A DNA stretch of 64,000 nt from positions 74,448,489-74,512,488 of the forward strand of contig CM051455.1 in assembly GCA_028274465.1 (NCBI GenBank), written 5' to 3'. Origin of the DNA: Plantago ovata (Eukaryota; Streptophyta; Magnoliopsida; Lamiales; Plantaginaceae). The notes below the pieces were generated by a model that worked only from the letters and a program-made list of their open reading frames with translations, made no database searches and was not told the origin of the DNA. This document shows positions 45,480 to 56,794 of the stretch, in pieces. Numbering within the stretch: position 1 is the first letter of the stretch; the number at the start of each line of letters is the position of its first letter. Position numbers and translations under genes: made by a program.

Positions 45480-46153
45480 TGTTAGGAAACTTGTAATTTT
45501 GATCAGCAATTAACCATGCTAAATTAAGTAAAGTCCAGTAACTAGTACTCTTAAGGTCCATAGGAATTTAGAATTTTAAGGACATTGTAAAAGAGGAACG
45601 TTTGCTGAAAGACTTAGTGTAGGTACTAGTTAGGTTCTTAAGCTTGATGATGATGTACTTTGTTTTTACAAACAAACTATTGAAGACCTAGAACCGCTCA
45701 GAAAGTTGAAGATTCGAAGACTGGAGACTTAGAAGAATTCTAAGAAAGGTATCTACAAAGGCACATGTTATCTCAGAAAGTGACAAACTCAGCAACTCAG
45801 TATGCATAAGTGAAAATCTATATGACAGAGTAGGTTGTGTTTGCTAAAACTGAGACTGTGTAGTTATCTTTCAGCATGTTACTTTGTTTTACACTGTTTA
45901 TCTGCTTACTTGCTGAAACTAGCTTGCTGACAAAAAACAATTATTGTAAAAGACTTCCGCACTCTGTTTCTAAGTATCAGCAAACTTATCACTAAAAAGT
46001 AACAAGCACTTGCTAAGAAAGTTAAGTACCGGCAAACTCATTACTGAAAAGTAATAAGTACTTGCTGAGAAAGTTATAGACGACGAAAACGTTTTTAAAG
46101 ACTATTCACCCCCCTCCCCTCTAGTCTTTACTTGTTGTCTAAAGGGACCAACA
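45480..46153 (+). repeat. Copia LTR with ~800-bp internal deletion
   Basis: Both LTR ends are present (TGTTAGGAAAC and GGGACCAACA), but about 800 bp of the middle, including the TATA region, are missing. The join is near 45858. An envelope-like 3' end with PPT lies upstream and Gag downstream, so two tandem Copia units share this LTR. The PBS seen after other copies is absent (AACAGGTGCTTTCC). Confidence 0.85.
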
Positions 46154-46207
46154 GGTGCTTTCCATAAACCACTTTCACTTGATCAAGTTTGGTAGTTGTT
46201 TGCTGAC

Positions 46208-48619
46208 ATGATATCTCTAGGAGATGCTCCACAGCTAAAGCTGGAAAACTACAAGAAATGGCGAAACAACATAATGCTACATCTTGAAGCCATTAGTGAT
46301 GAGATGGTCACTGTCATTAATGATGGACCACTCAGAGTCACTAAGATTGAGAGAAACTTTCCTCACACCACTACTACTGCCGGAAAGGAAACTGTCTCTG
46401 GTGAACCAGTCAACACAATTGTTGATAAACCAAGAGAGGAATGGACTTCTGATGAAGCCAAAAGATTCCGTCTTGATGGCCAAGCAAGAAATATCATTAT
46501 TCGGTCTACTCCAGACACCATACAGTGCAAACTGTAGGGTGCTAAGACTGCTAAAGAAGCTTGGAAGATGTTCAAAACTTGTGTGCTGGATCTGACAAAA
46601 CCAAGGAAAACAAACTTGAAGTGCTGAAGTTGAAGTTTTGGAATTTCAAACAAGGCGCTACAGAGTCACTGGAAAACTTGGATTTCAGATTCACAACTCT
46701 CATGAGTGAAATGGCTGCACTAGGTTCTGTAAGTTTCTACTCAGATTCTGAGAAGGTGAAAACCATCATAAGAAGTCTAAATCAAGAGTGGGTTCACACT
46801 CAAAACTTCTACTACAATCAAGGAATGCCTAACATCACTCCTACTGAGTTGTTCTCTCATCCTGCTGCTGTAAACTATGAGACAAAGCAAAGAGAAAATA
46901 TATTTAATGAAAAATTGCAAAACATTGCTCTTGTTGCAAAGCCGTCATCTTCTGAAAGGAAGAATGAAAAAGAGTCTTCTGATGAAAGTGCTCTTGCAGT
47001 TAGAAACATGAAGAAATTCATCAGCAAGGAGCTTGAAAGGCGCAAAGCAAAAGAGAAGCTGAAAAAGCATCTTGGCAACAACTATCACAAGTATAAGCCT
47101 GAAGCTACCTCGCTGAACAAACCAGTACAGCAAGCAAATTCTTCTGAAGAACCAGAAGTTGGCAATGATCTTTGCTTCTATTGCAAAAAGCCTGAACACT
47201 TCAAAGAAAACTGTCCTTTGCTGAAAGGGAAGTATGCTAAAAAGAAGAAAAAGTTGAAAAAGGCTTTGATTGCTGAAGAAAAGAAGAAGCTTCAAGAAAA
47301 AATCGATGCCTTATGCATTGAGACAAGTTCTGGAGACAGAGAGGTAGAAATTGCAGACACTAAAGAAGAGGAAGCTACACTGGACGTGGAGATAGACAAA
47401 GAAGTTTGTGGAATCGCCATGGAAGCTTACCCGGATGTGTCAAACTATGAGTTTTGCCTCATGACTGATCATGTAATTTCTCCTACCTCTTACTCTGATT
47501 CAGAAAGTGAAGATGACATTGATCTTGATAGAATTCAAGGAGAAGTCGAAAGATTTGAGAAAACTCTGAGCAAACAGCAAGAGAAACTACAAAATGCTGA
47601 AATTTTGACCAAGCAATCTACTGAAAAGTACATTGTGCTGAGTGCTGAGTTAGAAAGAAAAGATGCTGAAATATTGCATCTTAAGAAGCTAGTTGTTGAA
47701 GCTACAGAGAAGAACACTCAAATGGCAACAGAGTTGGAAGAATACAAATCTTCAATTCTGAAGTTACTTGCTGAAATACAAGAGATGAAAAAGATGAAAG
47801 TCAATTTCAAAACTTACGCAAATGCTAGTAACACTCTGACTGAATTAAACTCTATATGAGAGATCCATCTCAGAATGAAGGTTTGGGTGCCACTTATGGA
47901 GGTGATGACGTGATACTATTGAGTAAAGACAAATCACCAATAACCTTTGTTCGTGCTACTAATAGTGGTCAACCAGAACTCTATCAAATTGGTCAATCTA
48001 AGGTTGCTGAAACAAGCAATCAAGTACTTATGACCATGAACCCGCTATTGCTACTCAAAGGAACAAGACTTCAAAAGAAAAACAGGTTGCTGAAAAGCAA
48101 TCTGGTAAGAAAAAGGTTGCTAACAAGCAACGTGCCAAACACATTGCTGAAAAGCAATTTGGGAAGATTACTGAAAGAAGTAATCAGAAGACCTTTGCTG
48201 ACAAACCTAAATTAAGTAAGGTTGCTGAAACAAAGACTCAGCGTTCTCCGAAAAGTGGACTTGGTTACAAGAATAAGCAAAACCAACTCTTTCACGAGTA
48301 CAAGCAGAGTCACCAAAGATATATCAAAGAACTGAATAAATCTAAGCCTATGAGTACGAACAATACTCAAAATGCTAGGACTAGAAGAAATCTTGCTACA
48401 AAAGAACTTACTGAAAAGTATGTTCAGCAAAAGGGAAAACCAAATAAGACACCACATCAGAAAGTGAATTTGACCAGCAATGATCAAAAGTCTTTTGGTT
48501 CTAAACCATCTAGTTCCGCAGCAAGAAGGAAACAAGTCAAGATTGAAAAAGTCAAGACTTGGGTTTCCACTAGACGCTTTCTTGAACATGTTAATGGAAA
48601 TCCAATCTTGGATAATTAA
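46208..48619 (+). pseudogene. gag: Second Copia Gag copy, broken
   Basis: This Gag is closely related to 10504-12870. The ATG at 46208 lies in the sequence ADMISLGDAPQLKLE. The main readable frame is 46561-47859 with zinc knuckle CFYCKKPEHFKENC (near 47170) and AYPDVSNYEFCLMT. Defects are a TAG near 46535, a frameshift near 46560, and a short loss near 47850 shifting the frame. The end again shows the TAA after a GNPILDN-type sequence (48617-48619). Pol does not follow: 22 bases later a minus-strand Copia LTR begins. The downstream part of this unit may be the envelope-like end at 59404. Confidence 0.82.
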
Positions 48620-48641
48620 CCTGTTTGCTCTTGTTTGTGCA

Positions 48642-50329
48642 TGTTGGTCCCTTTAAACAACAAGAAAAGACTAGAGGGGGGGGGGGTGAATAGTCTTTTC
48701 AAACTTTTGTCGTTTAAAACTTTCTCAGCAAGTACTTATTACTTTTCAGTAATTAGGTTGCTGATACTTAACTTACTCAGCAAGCGTAAGTTACTTTACA
48801 GTAGCTTGGTTTGCTGATACTTAAAAATCAGAGAGCGGAAGTCTTTGAAACAATAAGTGCCTTTTTCAGCAAGTAAAGTGTTTCAGCAAGTGATGTGAGT
48901 GACTGTGTACAAACAGATACAAATTGCTGAAAGCTAAATGCAGTAAGTAAATCACACAAACGCTTTTAGAGTGGTATCTGAGAGTGGCGTAATCTCCCAA
49001 CTAATCCACTTTGTCCTTTCTAGGACTGAATCCACTAAGATATGATTGAGGTTCCTTACAATCTCCTATCTAAAGCGATTCAACAGAAACCAAAGCGCAC
49101 TTGCTTCGTCTCCAACCTAAACTAGAGAACTCAACCTTGTTCTCCACCAAACTTGGTACTTTTAATCAGCAAAAGCTTGCTCGATTAAGTTCCCCCTGAA
49201 TATCACGCCTGAAAGGGTGTATTTTCAGTTAGAGAGTTTTGGGGTGAGATAACTTAATTATAACTTATTCAGTTACAACAAGTAATCTAAGAAACACAAC
49301 TTGGAATACTTTGCAGTAAACAAGTTTGATTGTTTCTGGTGTCAAGACTTGTTTTTGTTCGAAAGGAAGAACACTTAACTAATTTCTTAGTCGAGTTTGT
49401 TCTACTTCTTCACAAATAGCTTTTTCAAGCTTTAAGTCTTGGAACGGATCAATGGCAGTAAGAGTGTTTGAAGGTTTGTGAATTTTAAGCACAAGTGAGA
49501 GTTTGATCACGTTGTTGACACACTTCAACTCTTTGCCGGATGACCTCTATTTATAGTGCAAGTAAGGAGCCGTTTGAATTTCAAATCCTAAGGCTTTTGT
49601 TCCTTAACATGTCACTATCTTGCTTTTGTACTTTCAGCAGCAACCTTTGTTTGTCTTCTAGTCTTCATGTCCTTTGCGTGTAAGCTTTGCATTAAATGCA
49701 CCTTTGAATAGAATTCAAACAGTAACATTGGAGCGCAAAATCAAGTACATTTAGCAAGAGGTCACATATGTTCATCAGCAAGTGTTTATTCTCAGTTTCA
49801 GCAAGCACAACCTACTCTGTCTTTCAGATTTTCACTTATGCAATGCTGTTGCTGAAAATTTCACTTTCTGAGCAACACGTGCCTACCAGTCTTCAGCAAT
49901 CTTCAAGTCTTCAAGTCTTCAAGTCTTCAGATCTTCAAAAGTCTTCAAGATTCTGACCGGTTTCTTATTTGCTTCAATAATTTGTTTGTAATAAACAAAA
50001 TACATCTTCAGCAAATTGCTTCAATAGGTCATTTTCTTTTCAGAAAATAACATACATTAAAGCTAAGCATCAATAAGATATTTTCTTTTCAGAAAATAAA
50101 ATACATCATACGCTAAAGTGTCAATAAATTAATTTCTTCACAGAAATTAAAGTACGTCATCCACTAAAGAAATAACTTATCTAACACCTATCTAAGTCAT
50201 CAGCAAACGTTCCTCTTTTACAATGTCCTTTAAAATTCTAAAATCCTATGGACCTTAAGAGTACTAGTTACTGGACTGTTCTTAATTTAGCATGGTTAAT
50301 TGCTCATCAAAATTACAAGTTTCCTAACA
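48642..50329 (-). repeat. Copia (SIRE-type) 3' LTR, minus strand
   Basis: It starts TGTTAGGAAAC at 50329 and ends GGGACCAACA at 48642 on the minus strand, about 1,688 bp, the longest copy here. TATA (CTATAAATAG, minus) is at 49547-49556. A tandem run of short CTTCAAGT-type units lies near 49895-49945. Confidence 0.92.
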
Positions 50330-50593
50330 AATTTCCCCCTTTTTGATGTTAGCAATCCATGGCTAAATTAATTGTTACCCTTTTAGAGGTTTCTGATGTT
50401 GAATAAATCAGATGATTAATGCAAGCATACTTGAATTAATAAACAGTAAGCATAAGTAAGTTGCATAATCAAAAAACCAATAAGAGTCAAAAAGAATTCA
50501 TTGCTGAAAGTTATCATTCAAAAGTTTACAAGAAAGCATAGATAACAGAGAATCAGCAAACAAAAACTTTTATCAAGAAACTATTGCAGGGAC
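50330..50593 (-). other. PPT and 3' untranslated region
   Basis: On the minus strand AAAAAGGGGGAAATT directly precedes the LTR start at 50329. The rest is non-coding and matches 45181-45479 and 61131-61391. Confidence 0.85.
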
Positions 50594-53500
50594 TCAAACT
50601 CTTCCAGAGGATTTTCTCAAAATCTCTCTTACACTCTTCTCAGCAAGAGCAGTGAATTCAACACAATCCTTCTCGTAGTTTTCCAGTAGCCTACGGACTT
50701 GTAGTTGAAGAATTCTTGCATTTTTGCAGGCAGTATGATGATGCTTTTCAGCATTCATTTCCATGTAGTTAATTACCCACAAATGCATGCCCCAATTGCT
50801 GGCATGGAGAAGCTGTGTATCTGAAATGTTTCTCGGATGAATCTTTCTTAACCAGAGAAGATCTTCTTCTTGATCCTGAGCAGTAAGATAGAAGTACTCA
50901 TACGGAATCAGTCCAAGTTTCTTCTTAGGTTTCTTTGTTACCGGGTCAGCATAGAAAGCGATGCCAGGTGGTTTTATCAGATCTGGTTCTTGTCTAAATG
51001 TCTTACCAATGGCAACTCTTCTTACATGGACCTCAAGATTCAACCATTTCCCAGCAATATTTCTTGGGAGGGATTCTTCCCTTTGCTTCTTTTGGACCTT
51101 GAGTTCAATCCATTTGAACATCTGATTCAAACAGGCTGTAGGAAAGAACTCATTTACCAACAAATCTTCCAGCTTTAGGATCCAGCAACCATGAATGTTT
51201 CTGATCACATTCTGAGTGGTTTCATCATTGCTGGTCTTTGTATATTCAATGCCGGAGCCAATAGCAATGTTGGCCAGCCTTTTCTCTTCCTGTCTTTGCC
51301 TTCTTCTTCTTGATTTAGCATTGTCTTGATCTCTTGCTGAAGAGTCAGATGAAAAATGCCTTGAGTGGCCAGACGGAGTTATGGCTGTTAAGGGTCTAGC
51401 TCTTATGGCTTGAGCTATTGTTTGATTGTCATCATCTTCTTCATCATCTTCATTCAGATTGTGATGACTTTCATTGTGACAAAAATCTTGAGTTTCAGCA
51501 GCGGTTTTTCTCTTTTTGGTACTTGCTGAATTTAACTCAGTTTATGCTTGTCTTTTAGAACTTTGCTCTCTTTCAGCAAGAGGTTCTAGTGGGAGTGGCA
51601 CATCATCAGCAGGAGTAGGAGGGGTTTGATTGCTTTTTCTAGTCTTCTTTTCCACCTTAGACATGGATTGCAACATCGGAGTGATGTGCAGAGAATAAAA
51701 CTCATTGCAATTTTCAGCAAGAGTGTTGAGACTGTTGTATTTCATGATGATTTCTTGTTGGTCAGAGTTCATTGTTGCTAACTCTTTTTGAATATTCATC
51801 ATGTTCTCTTCATGTCTTTTCTCTGATGCGGCCTTCTCATCCATAATAGTCTGAGCTTTGACAAGAGCACTCTTTGCCAGCAAGAGAGCTTGACTTACAT
51901 CTTCTTCATAGCTCTTGTGATAAAGACTGATGTCTTTCTGAGCTATGGTTAAAGTTGTAGTGCGTCTCAGCACTGTAGCCAATATTTTTCCAATGTCAAG
52001 TGGGCTCTCAGCAAGCAATGCCTCATCTTCATCTTTGCAGGCTTCATGGACTTTCTTTAGTGCGAGAATTCTGGGAGTAAACTCCTCAACTCTTGGGAAC
52101 GGCACTAAATTAGGTGTCAAGGAGTGAGCCTTAAGTTCAGTAGCAAACTGATCATCTTGTAAAAGCAACTCAGCCCTTAATGAATCTCCTTCATAGTTGA
52201 GATAATTAGGAGGAGGAATCTGAACGACTTTTGGGTCTCGCTTGGATTGTTCATCTTCATTTTCTGACAAGTCGTCATCATCCTCAGATTCATCAAGTTG
52301 AGCGACTTTTGAGCCTTTGTCAGTAGCTTCACTTCCTTTTAGTTGAGTGGTTGCTGATGGCAACGCTTCAGACTCAACAACTGGAGTTTCACCAGTAGAT
52401 AGTTGTTTCAATTGAGTTTGGGGCTCAATTACTGGAGTTTCGCCAGTAGTTAGTTTTAATTGAGTAGTTGCTGAAGGCAACGTTTGAGACTCAATAACTG
52501 GAGTTGCGCCAGTAGTAAGTGGAAGGGATGGAGCTTCCTTTGATTTTGGTCTTGAAGATTCACCAATGTCCAGATCCTGCGTATGTCTTGCATGGATCAC
52601 GAGACTATTTTGTAGAGCTCGTTGGTAATCTTCATCTTCTTCATCCTCTTCTTCAAGGTTTTCTTCAGTAACCTTGGCATCAGAAACTGGACTTTTGCCA
52701 TGTTTCAAGGCAGCCCTTTTTCTGGCATATTCTTCTTCAGTATCAGCACCTTGTACAGGTGCTTGATTTTCAGCATCAGCAGGAGGAGATTGAGATTCTT
52801 GCTGAGATTGTTGTTGTTCAGCTTGCTGATTATCAGAGGGATTAGTTTCAGCAGTTGTCAACTTTAATCCACCAGCACCAGGACTTGGACCTTGATTGTC
52901 ATCATCGTCATCCTTTTTGTCCTTAGAATCTTTCCCTTCATCATCACTTGGATCAGTGGGAATGTTCTCATCTTCTTCTTCTTCTTCATCATCTGTCAAA
53001 ATGACTAGCTCAACGTGCTTGTACAAAGCAACACTTGTCACTTCCTCTTCCTCAGTTAGTTTGTGGGGATCAGCCATCACAGGAACAAAAGAGCCTTTGA
53101 GCATCACATCTTGTTCAGCTGGAGAGGCACTCTTAAATTTGGCCTTCATATTCTCTCTGATTTGAGCAATCAGGCTTGAACTCATTTGCTGAGAATATGT
53201 CATTTCTTCAGGAAGGATGGAGTGGACAAATGTTTCGAGCTTCAGCAGTGAAGATCTCTTTTTCTCATTTGAGAGATGAAGGTGAAGATCTGAGAAGTCC
53301 ATTCTCCTATATCTTTGCCAGTTGCTGACGGACTTAGCAACTCTTGACAAAGTTGTTCTCTTAAAGCTCAAGTAAAGTTCTTCAGAACTTACTTGCTGAT
53401 CTTCAGTGATGAGTACCACTTCAGTGGTCTCCTTTTGAGCCTGAAAAAGAATTTTATTTAGATCAGGATTGGTTTGGAAAATTGTTTTAGAGTTTAATTC

Positions 53501-55888
53501 TGAAACATGATTTACCTGCTGAGAGTCAGCAAGCTCATGTAGTACAATTTCCATTCCATGAGGAGCTTGAGTAGCATCCTCCATTTGTTCATCCTGAAAT
53601 AAATTCAAATTAGATACAAGTACTAAGCTGTCAAACTTTGTTTTTATACCAAAATTATTAACTATCTGCTGAGCAGGGAGTGTTGGTTCTGGTGCAGAGG
53701 CTTCAGCAACCATCTGACTTGCATCTTGAGAAGTCTGTAGAGAAAGAATAATTTTAGCAAAAGAACAATTCTCAGAATGTGAAGTTTTACTGATGGTTGA
53801 ATTAACTACCTGCTGAGGAAGGACAGGTTGTGGCTCAGTCCTCTCAGCATTATCAGTTTCTTCAGCTTCTTGGACTGTTTCTTCAGCAGACTTCTGATTT
53901 TGCTCTAACTGAGAAAGCTGTGCGGTTTCAGCAATCTCCCTTGTCTCTGAATTGACAAGTTGAGCAGAAGCATCTTGACCTTTAAGCTCACTGCTTGTCA
54001 TGAAGAGTTCAATTGACTTGTTGGATGATTCTTCAATCTCCATCTCCATTTGTTTGCTTAAATCTTCCAGTACAAGCTGGACTTTGTCAATTGAAGTCTT
54101 AGGTGAACTTGGGCCAGCATTCTCAGCATCAAGAGATGCGTCTTTGAATGATGCTTCTTGAGTTTCAGCAACTTCAGGAACTGGAACCATTGCTATCTCA
54201 GCAACTGGTCCATCAGCAAGCTGGGTTTCAGCAACTTGATGAGTTGCTTGTTCAGCAACTATCTGTTCAGCAACATCAGCAAGTGCCGCTCTTTGCAGAT
54301 CAGCAGCAATGTCGCTTACTGGTTCCATGGTTGGATCATCTAGATTCTCTACAATGTAGATATCTGGAACTTGGGCAGGAATTTCATTTCCACTGCCTTG
54401 TGGTCTATTCTCAGTAGAGTTATCAACGTTAAGTTGATTGTTGAAGGCTTCCGCAAACACTTCAACATTGCTGATGTATGTTTCAGTGATTATTTCAGCA
54501 ACATCTACTGGCAAATGCGTTTCAGCATTTGTCTGGGAATTGTCTGAGGGGTCTTGGACATGAGGGACTGACTGAGAAGCCAGTGTCTTCTTTCTTTTGT
54601 TACTTGTCCGTTTCCTCTTAGGTACGGGATTTGCTGATGACGCTGCAGTCTGAGTGTCATCATCAGCTTTCCTCTTTCTTCTTTTAGATTTCTCCAGTTT
54701 CCCAGAGTCATCTATTGTTGCATTTTCAGCAACGGCTGTTGTACACGTACCTTGTTGATTTTCTACAGCAGTTTCATTTGCGTTACCACCACCAACAGTA
54801 GTTTCATCTCTAAGTTGCTGAGTGGTAACATCTGCAGCTGTTGTATACCTTTCTTGCTGGCTTGTGCTGACAACACTTGCAGTTGTTGTCTTCTTGGATT
54901 TCTTTCCAGCAATCTTAGGTACATTCTGCTTGTAGAAAGACCTTCCCACATTGCACACAGATTTCTTGATTGGCAATGGGTTTCTTAGCTGAATCCTGAA
55001 ATGTTCAAGGATATAGCATATCTTTATTCCATACATAACTGGAAAAGAAGGTGAGACCTTGTTGTCTTCTACCTTTACTTTAAACTTAGTAACACAATCA
55101 ACAAGCCTGTTGAAAATGTACATAGCCCAGTTAAGTTTCGAGTTGTTCTCATGGATATGCATCAGCAATGGCCATCTTCTCAGGCCTACTTGGTCAATTC
55201 CTCCGACTTGGGAGTCAAGAACTTTAATCAGTAGCAGAGCTACTAGACCAAGTGAAGGACAGAGATGCTTTCTCTTAACGTGCTTTGTCCAAGTCACGGG
55301 AGCTATCTCGCCTTTCTTCATTTTTGCATTTCTGACGTCACTGTAGAAAGCTTCAATTTCTTCGTCTGTAGCAGTGACGTCATCTTCAGTTCCAGTGGTT
55401 GGAATCTGAAAAATCTCCGCTAAATCAGTCCATTTCAGGACGATTTGCGTGTTCTGGACTGTAGTAAAGATCACTTTTTCAGTGACTCCTTTACTATCAG
55501 TAAGGGACTGGATTTCTGCATTATTGTAGAACTCCATGGTATCAATCATGCTCACTTGCTTAGTGCGAGCAGAGATAAAGTTCATGAGGCCTTGCTGCTT
55601 GATGAACTCAAGCGCCTCTTCATTTTGGTCATCAAGTTCTTGTTCATAAAAGTACCTAATGTACTTTTCTTTTGCAAATCCTCCCCATTGCATCAACATC
55701 TCACACTTTGCAGTGTCAAGATATGACGGAGGCATAGGTTTCTCAGAGATTCGGTCGTTTTTCAACACAACTTTCGTTGTGTTTTGGGTCAGAGAAGTTA
55801 CCGGAGCAGTCACCGGAGCAATGCGTGTTTCAGCACTGTCAACCTTTGACGATTTTGAGGACTTTGATGACTGTCTCTTGGGAGCCAT
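50594..55888 (-). pseudogene. SIRE envelope-like ORF, ~1,764 codons, one stop
   Basis: An ATG at 55888 (MAPKRQSSKSSK) opens a minus-strand frame that runs to 50594, interrupted by a single TAA at 51542-51544. The related copy at 60150 reads through that place. Residues about 55-330 form a folded-looking domain (VLKWTDLAEIFQIP, LCPSLGLVALLLIKVL, MYGIKICYILEHF) that resembles putative plant transposon proteins such as those in Athila second ORFs. A basic nuclear-signal-like stretch (KRRKRKADDD) and long Ala/Glu/Gln-rich low complexity follow. Then come an acidic run (about 52890-53000), three tandem TTGETPVIES-type repeats, a coiled coil before 51660 and a conserved ~200-residue C-terminal domain (50594-51208). 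I see no clear signal peptide or strong membrane segment, so 'envelope' is only the traditional name for this extra ORF. A TATA box lies 133 bases upstream. Confidence 0.8.
52340..52520 (-). repeat. Three tandem repeats within envelope-like ORF
   Basis: The protein repeats a motif close to TTGETPVIESQTLPSATTQL three times (the middle copy is shorter). It recurs once in the plus-strand copy near 43560-43620 (AGETPVVESQELPSATT), so this copy has expanded it. Confidence 0.8.
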
Positions 55889-56398
55889 TTCTTCATATAG
55901 AGCAAGAAATTGTACGAAAAAGATTGTTTGCTTTTTGACCGGAGGTACAGTAGTTTCAGGCTAGAAATTGCAGAGAAAGGAAATGTGAGTTAAAGAATTT
56001 TGTCATTTCTCTAACTCCTTCTTTATATAGTGTCTCTGGTGTGTGAGAAACTCAATCGATTTGAGTTCTCAGCAAGGGTAAAACAGAGAAACACTGGAGA
56101 TAGTGGTGCCTTTGCATTGAATGCGTAGTGGCCCACTAACTAAAACCGTCAGAGCACTCTCTTTGTTTTGTTAGCCGTTAGATTAGTAACTCCTTTTAAT
56201 CAATGGCCACGATTGAATTTCATGTCATGATTTATTGCGAGTTTATCTGTGCCAGCTTAACGTCACAAATTGATTTTACCGAGTAATAAGGGATAGATTG
56301 CTTGCTGAAATAGACAAGAATCTTTTCAGCGAGTTTGAATTAACAAGCTAGCTACTTGCTGAAAGTTCCCCCTTACTTAGATATCTCATATTTTCTAA
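55889..56398 (-). promoter_or_regulatory. Internal TATA promoter upstream of envelope-like ORF
   Basis: CTATATAAAG on the minus strand (56021-56030) lies 133 bases before the ATG at 55888, preceded by CACT as in the LTR promoters (CACTATAAATAG). The leader is A/T-rich and free of upstream ATGs near the start codon as far as I can see. This suggests the ORF could be expressed from its own transcript rather than by readthrough from pol. It is inferred from motif and spacing only. Confidence 0.45.
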
Positions 56399-56410
56399 TT
56401 TTTAGAAGAT

Positions 56411-56785
56411 ATTTCTGATTTCCCGTATCAGTAAATTCTTTTTGCAATTTGAGACATCCTTTGGTAAAATCTGAGAGATGAGATTTTGCTCTTTTTTCTG
56501 AATTCCCGTTTCAGAAAATTCCTTTAATACTTGAATACCTGTTTCAGTATCTTTTGATTTTCTAAGTACCCGTCTCAGCAATCTTTAAGTTCTTTCACTT
56601 ACTGAGTTCCTGTCTTAGCAAGTGATCAAGTTTCCTGACAAATACCTGTTTTGAAAGAATTACTTGCTGAATGCCTGTTTCAGCAATCATGTTGTGACTT
56701 ATCATTTCTTAGAAGAAATCAGTGACTTGGTCTTTTGGACATGAATACTTTGGCTTGCTGAATACATGTTTCATCATTCTGCCAA
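56411..56785 (-). other. Array of eight stem-loops with common 7-nt loop
   Basis: Directly after the pol stop (56795) come eight hairpins. On plus coordinates: 56411-56436, 56494-56518, 56527-56550, 56556-56583, 56596-56624, 56631-56656, 56664-56686, 56750-56785. Loops on plus are TTCCCGT, TTCCCGT, TACCTGT, TACCCGT, TTCCTGT, TACCTGT, TGCCTGT and TACATGT, so T-N-C-C-Y-G-T with one exception. Stems differ in sequence but pair with themselves, for example TTTTCTGAA/TTCAGAAAA and TTGCTGAA/TTCAGCAA. The sixth is weak. In the element RNA the loops read ACRGGNA. Confidence 0.75.
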
Positions 56786-56794
56786 GTGTATCTT

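Larger units (their letters stand above)
8939..46153 (+). mobile_element. SIRE-type Copia element split by nested insertions
   Basis: I read these parts as one plus-strand element: LTR 8939-10395, PBS 10398-10409, gag 10504-12870, pol 12867-17450, envelope-like ORF remnant 41934-45180, PPT 45466-45479 and LTR 45480-46153. A solo LTR (13353-14874) interrupts integrase. About 24.5 kb of Gypsy gag-pro DNA (17451-41933) replaces the end of RNase H and roughly the first 565 codons of the envelope-like ORF. The Gypsy LTR at 40739-41933 stops exactly where envelope-like sequence resumes, which supports insertion followed by deletion on the left side. Gag, integrase, RT and the envelope-like ORF all carry lesions, so the element is dead. 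Confidence 0.65.

Noticed and set aside
51945..55964. Plus-strand ORFs opposite the envelope-like ORF
   Set aside because: Antisense shadows of the repetitive Ala/Glu-rich coding frame.
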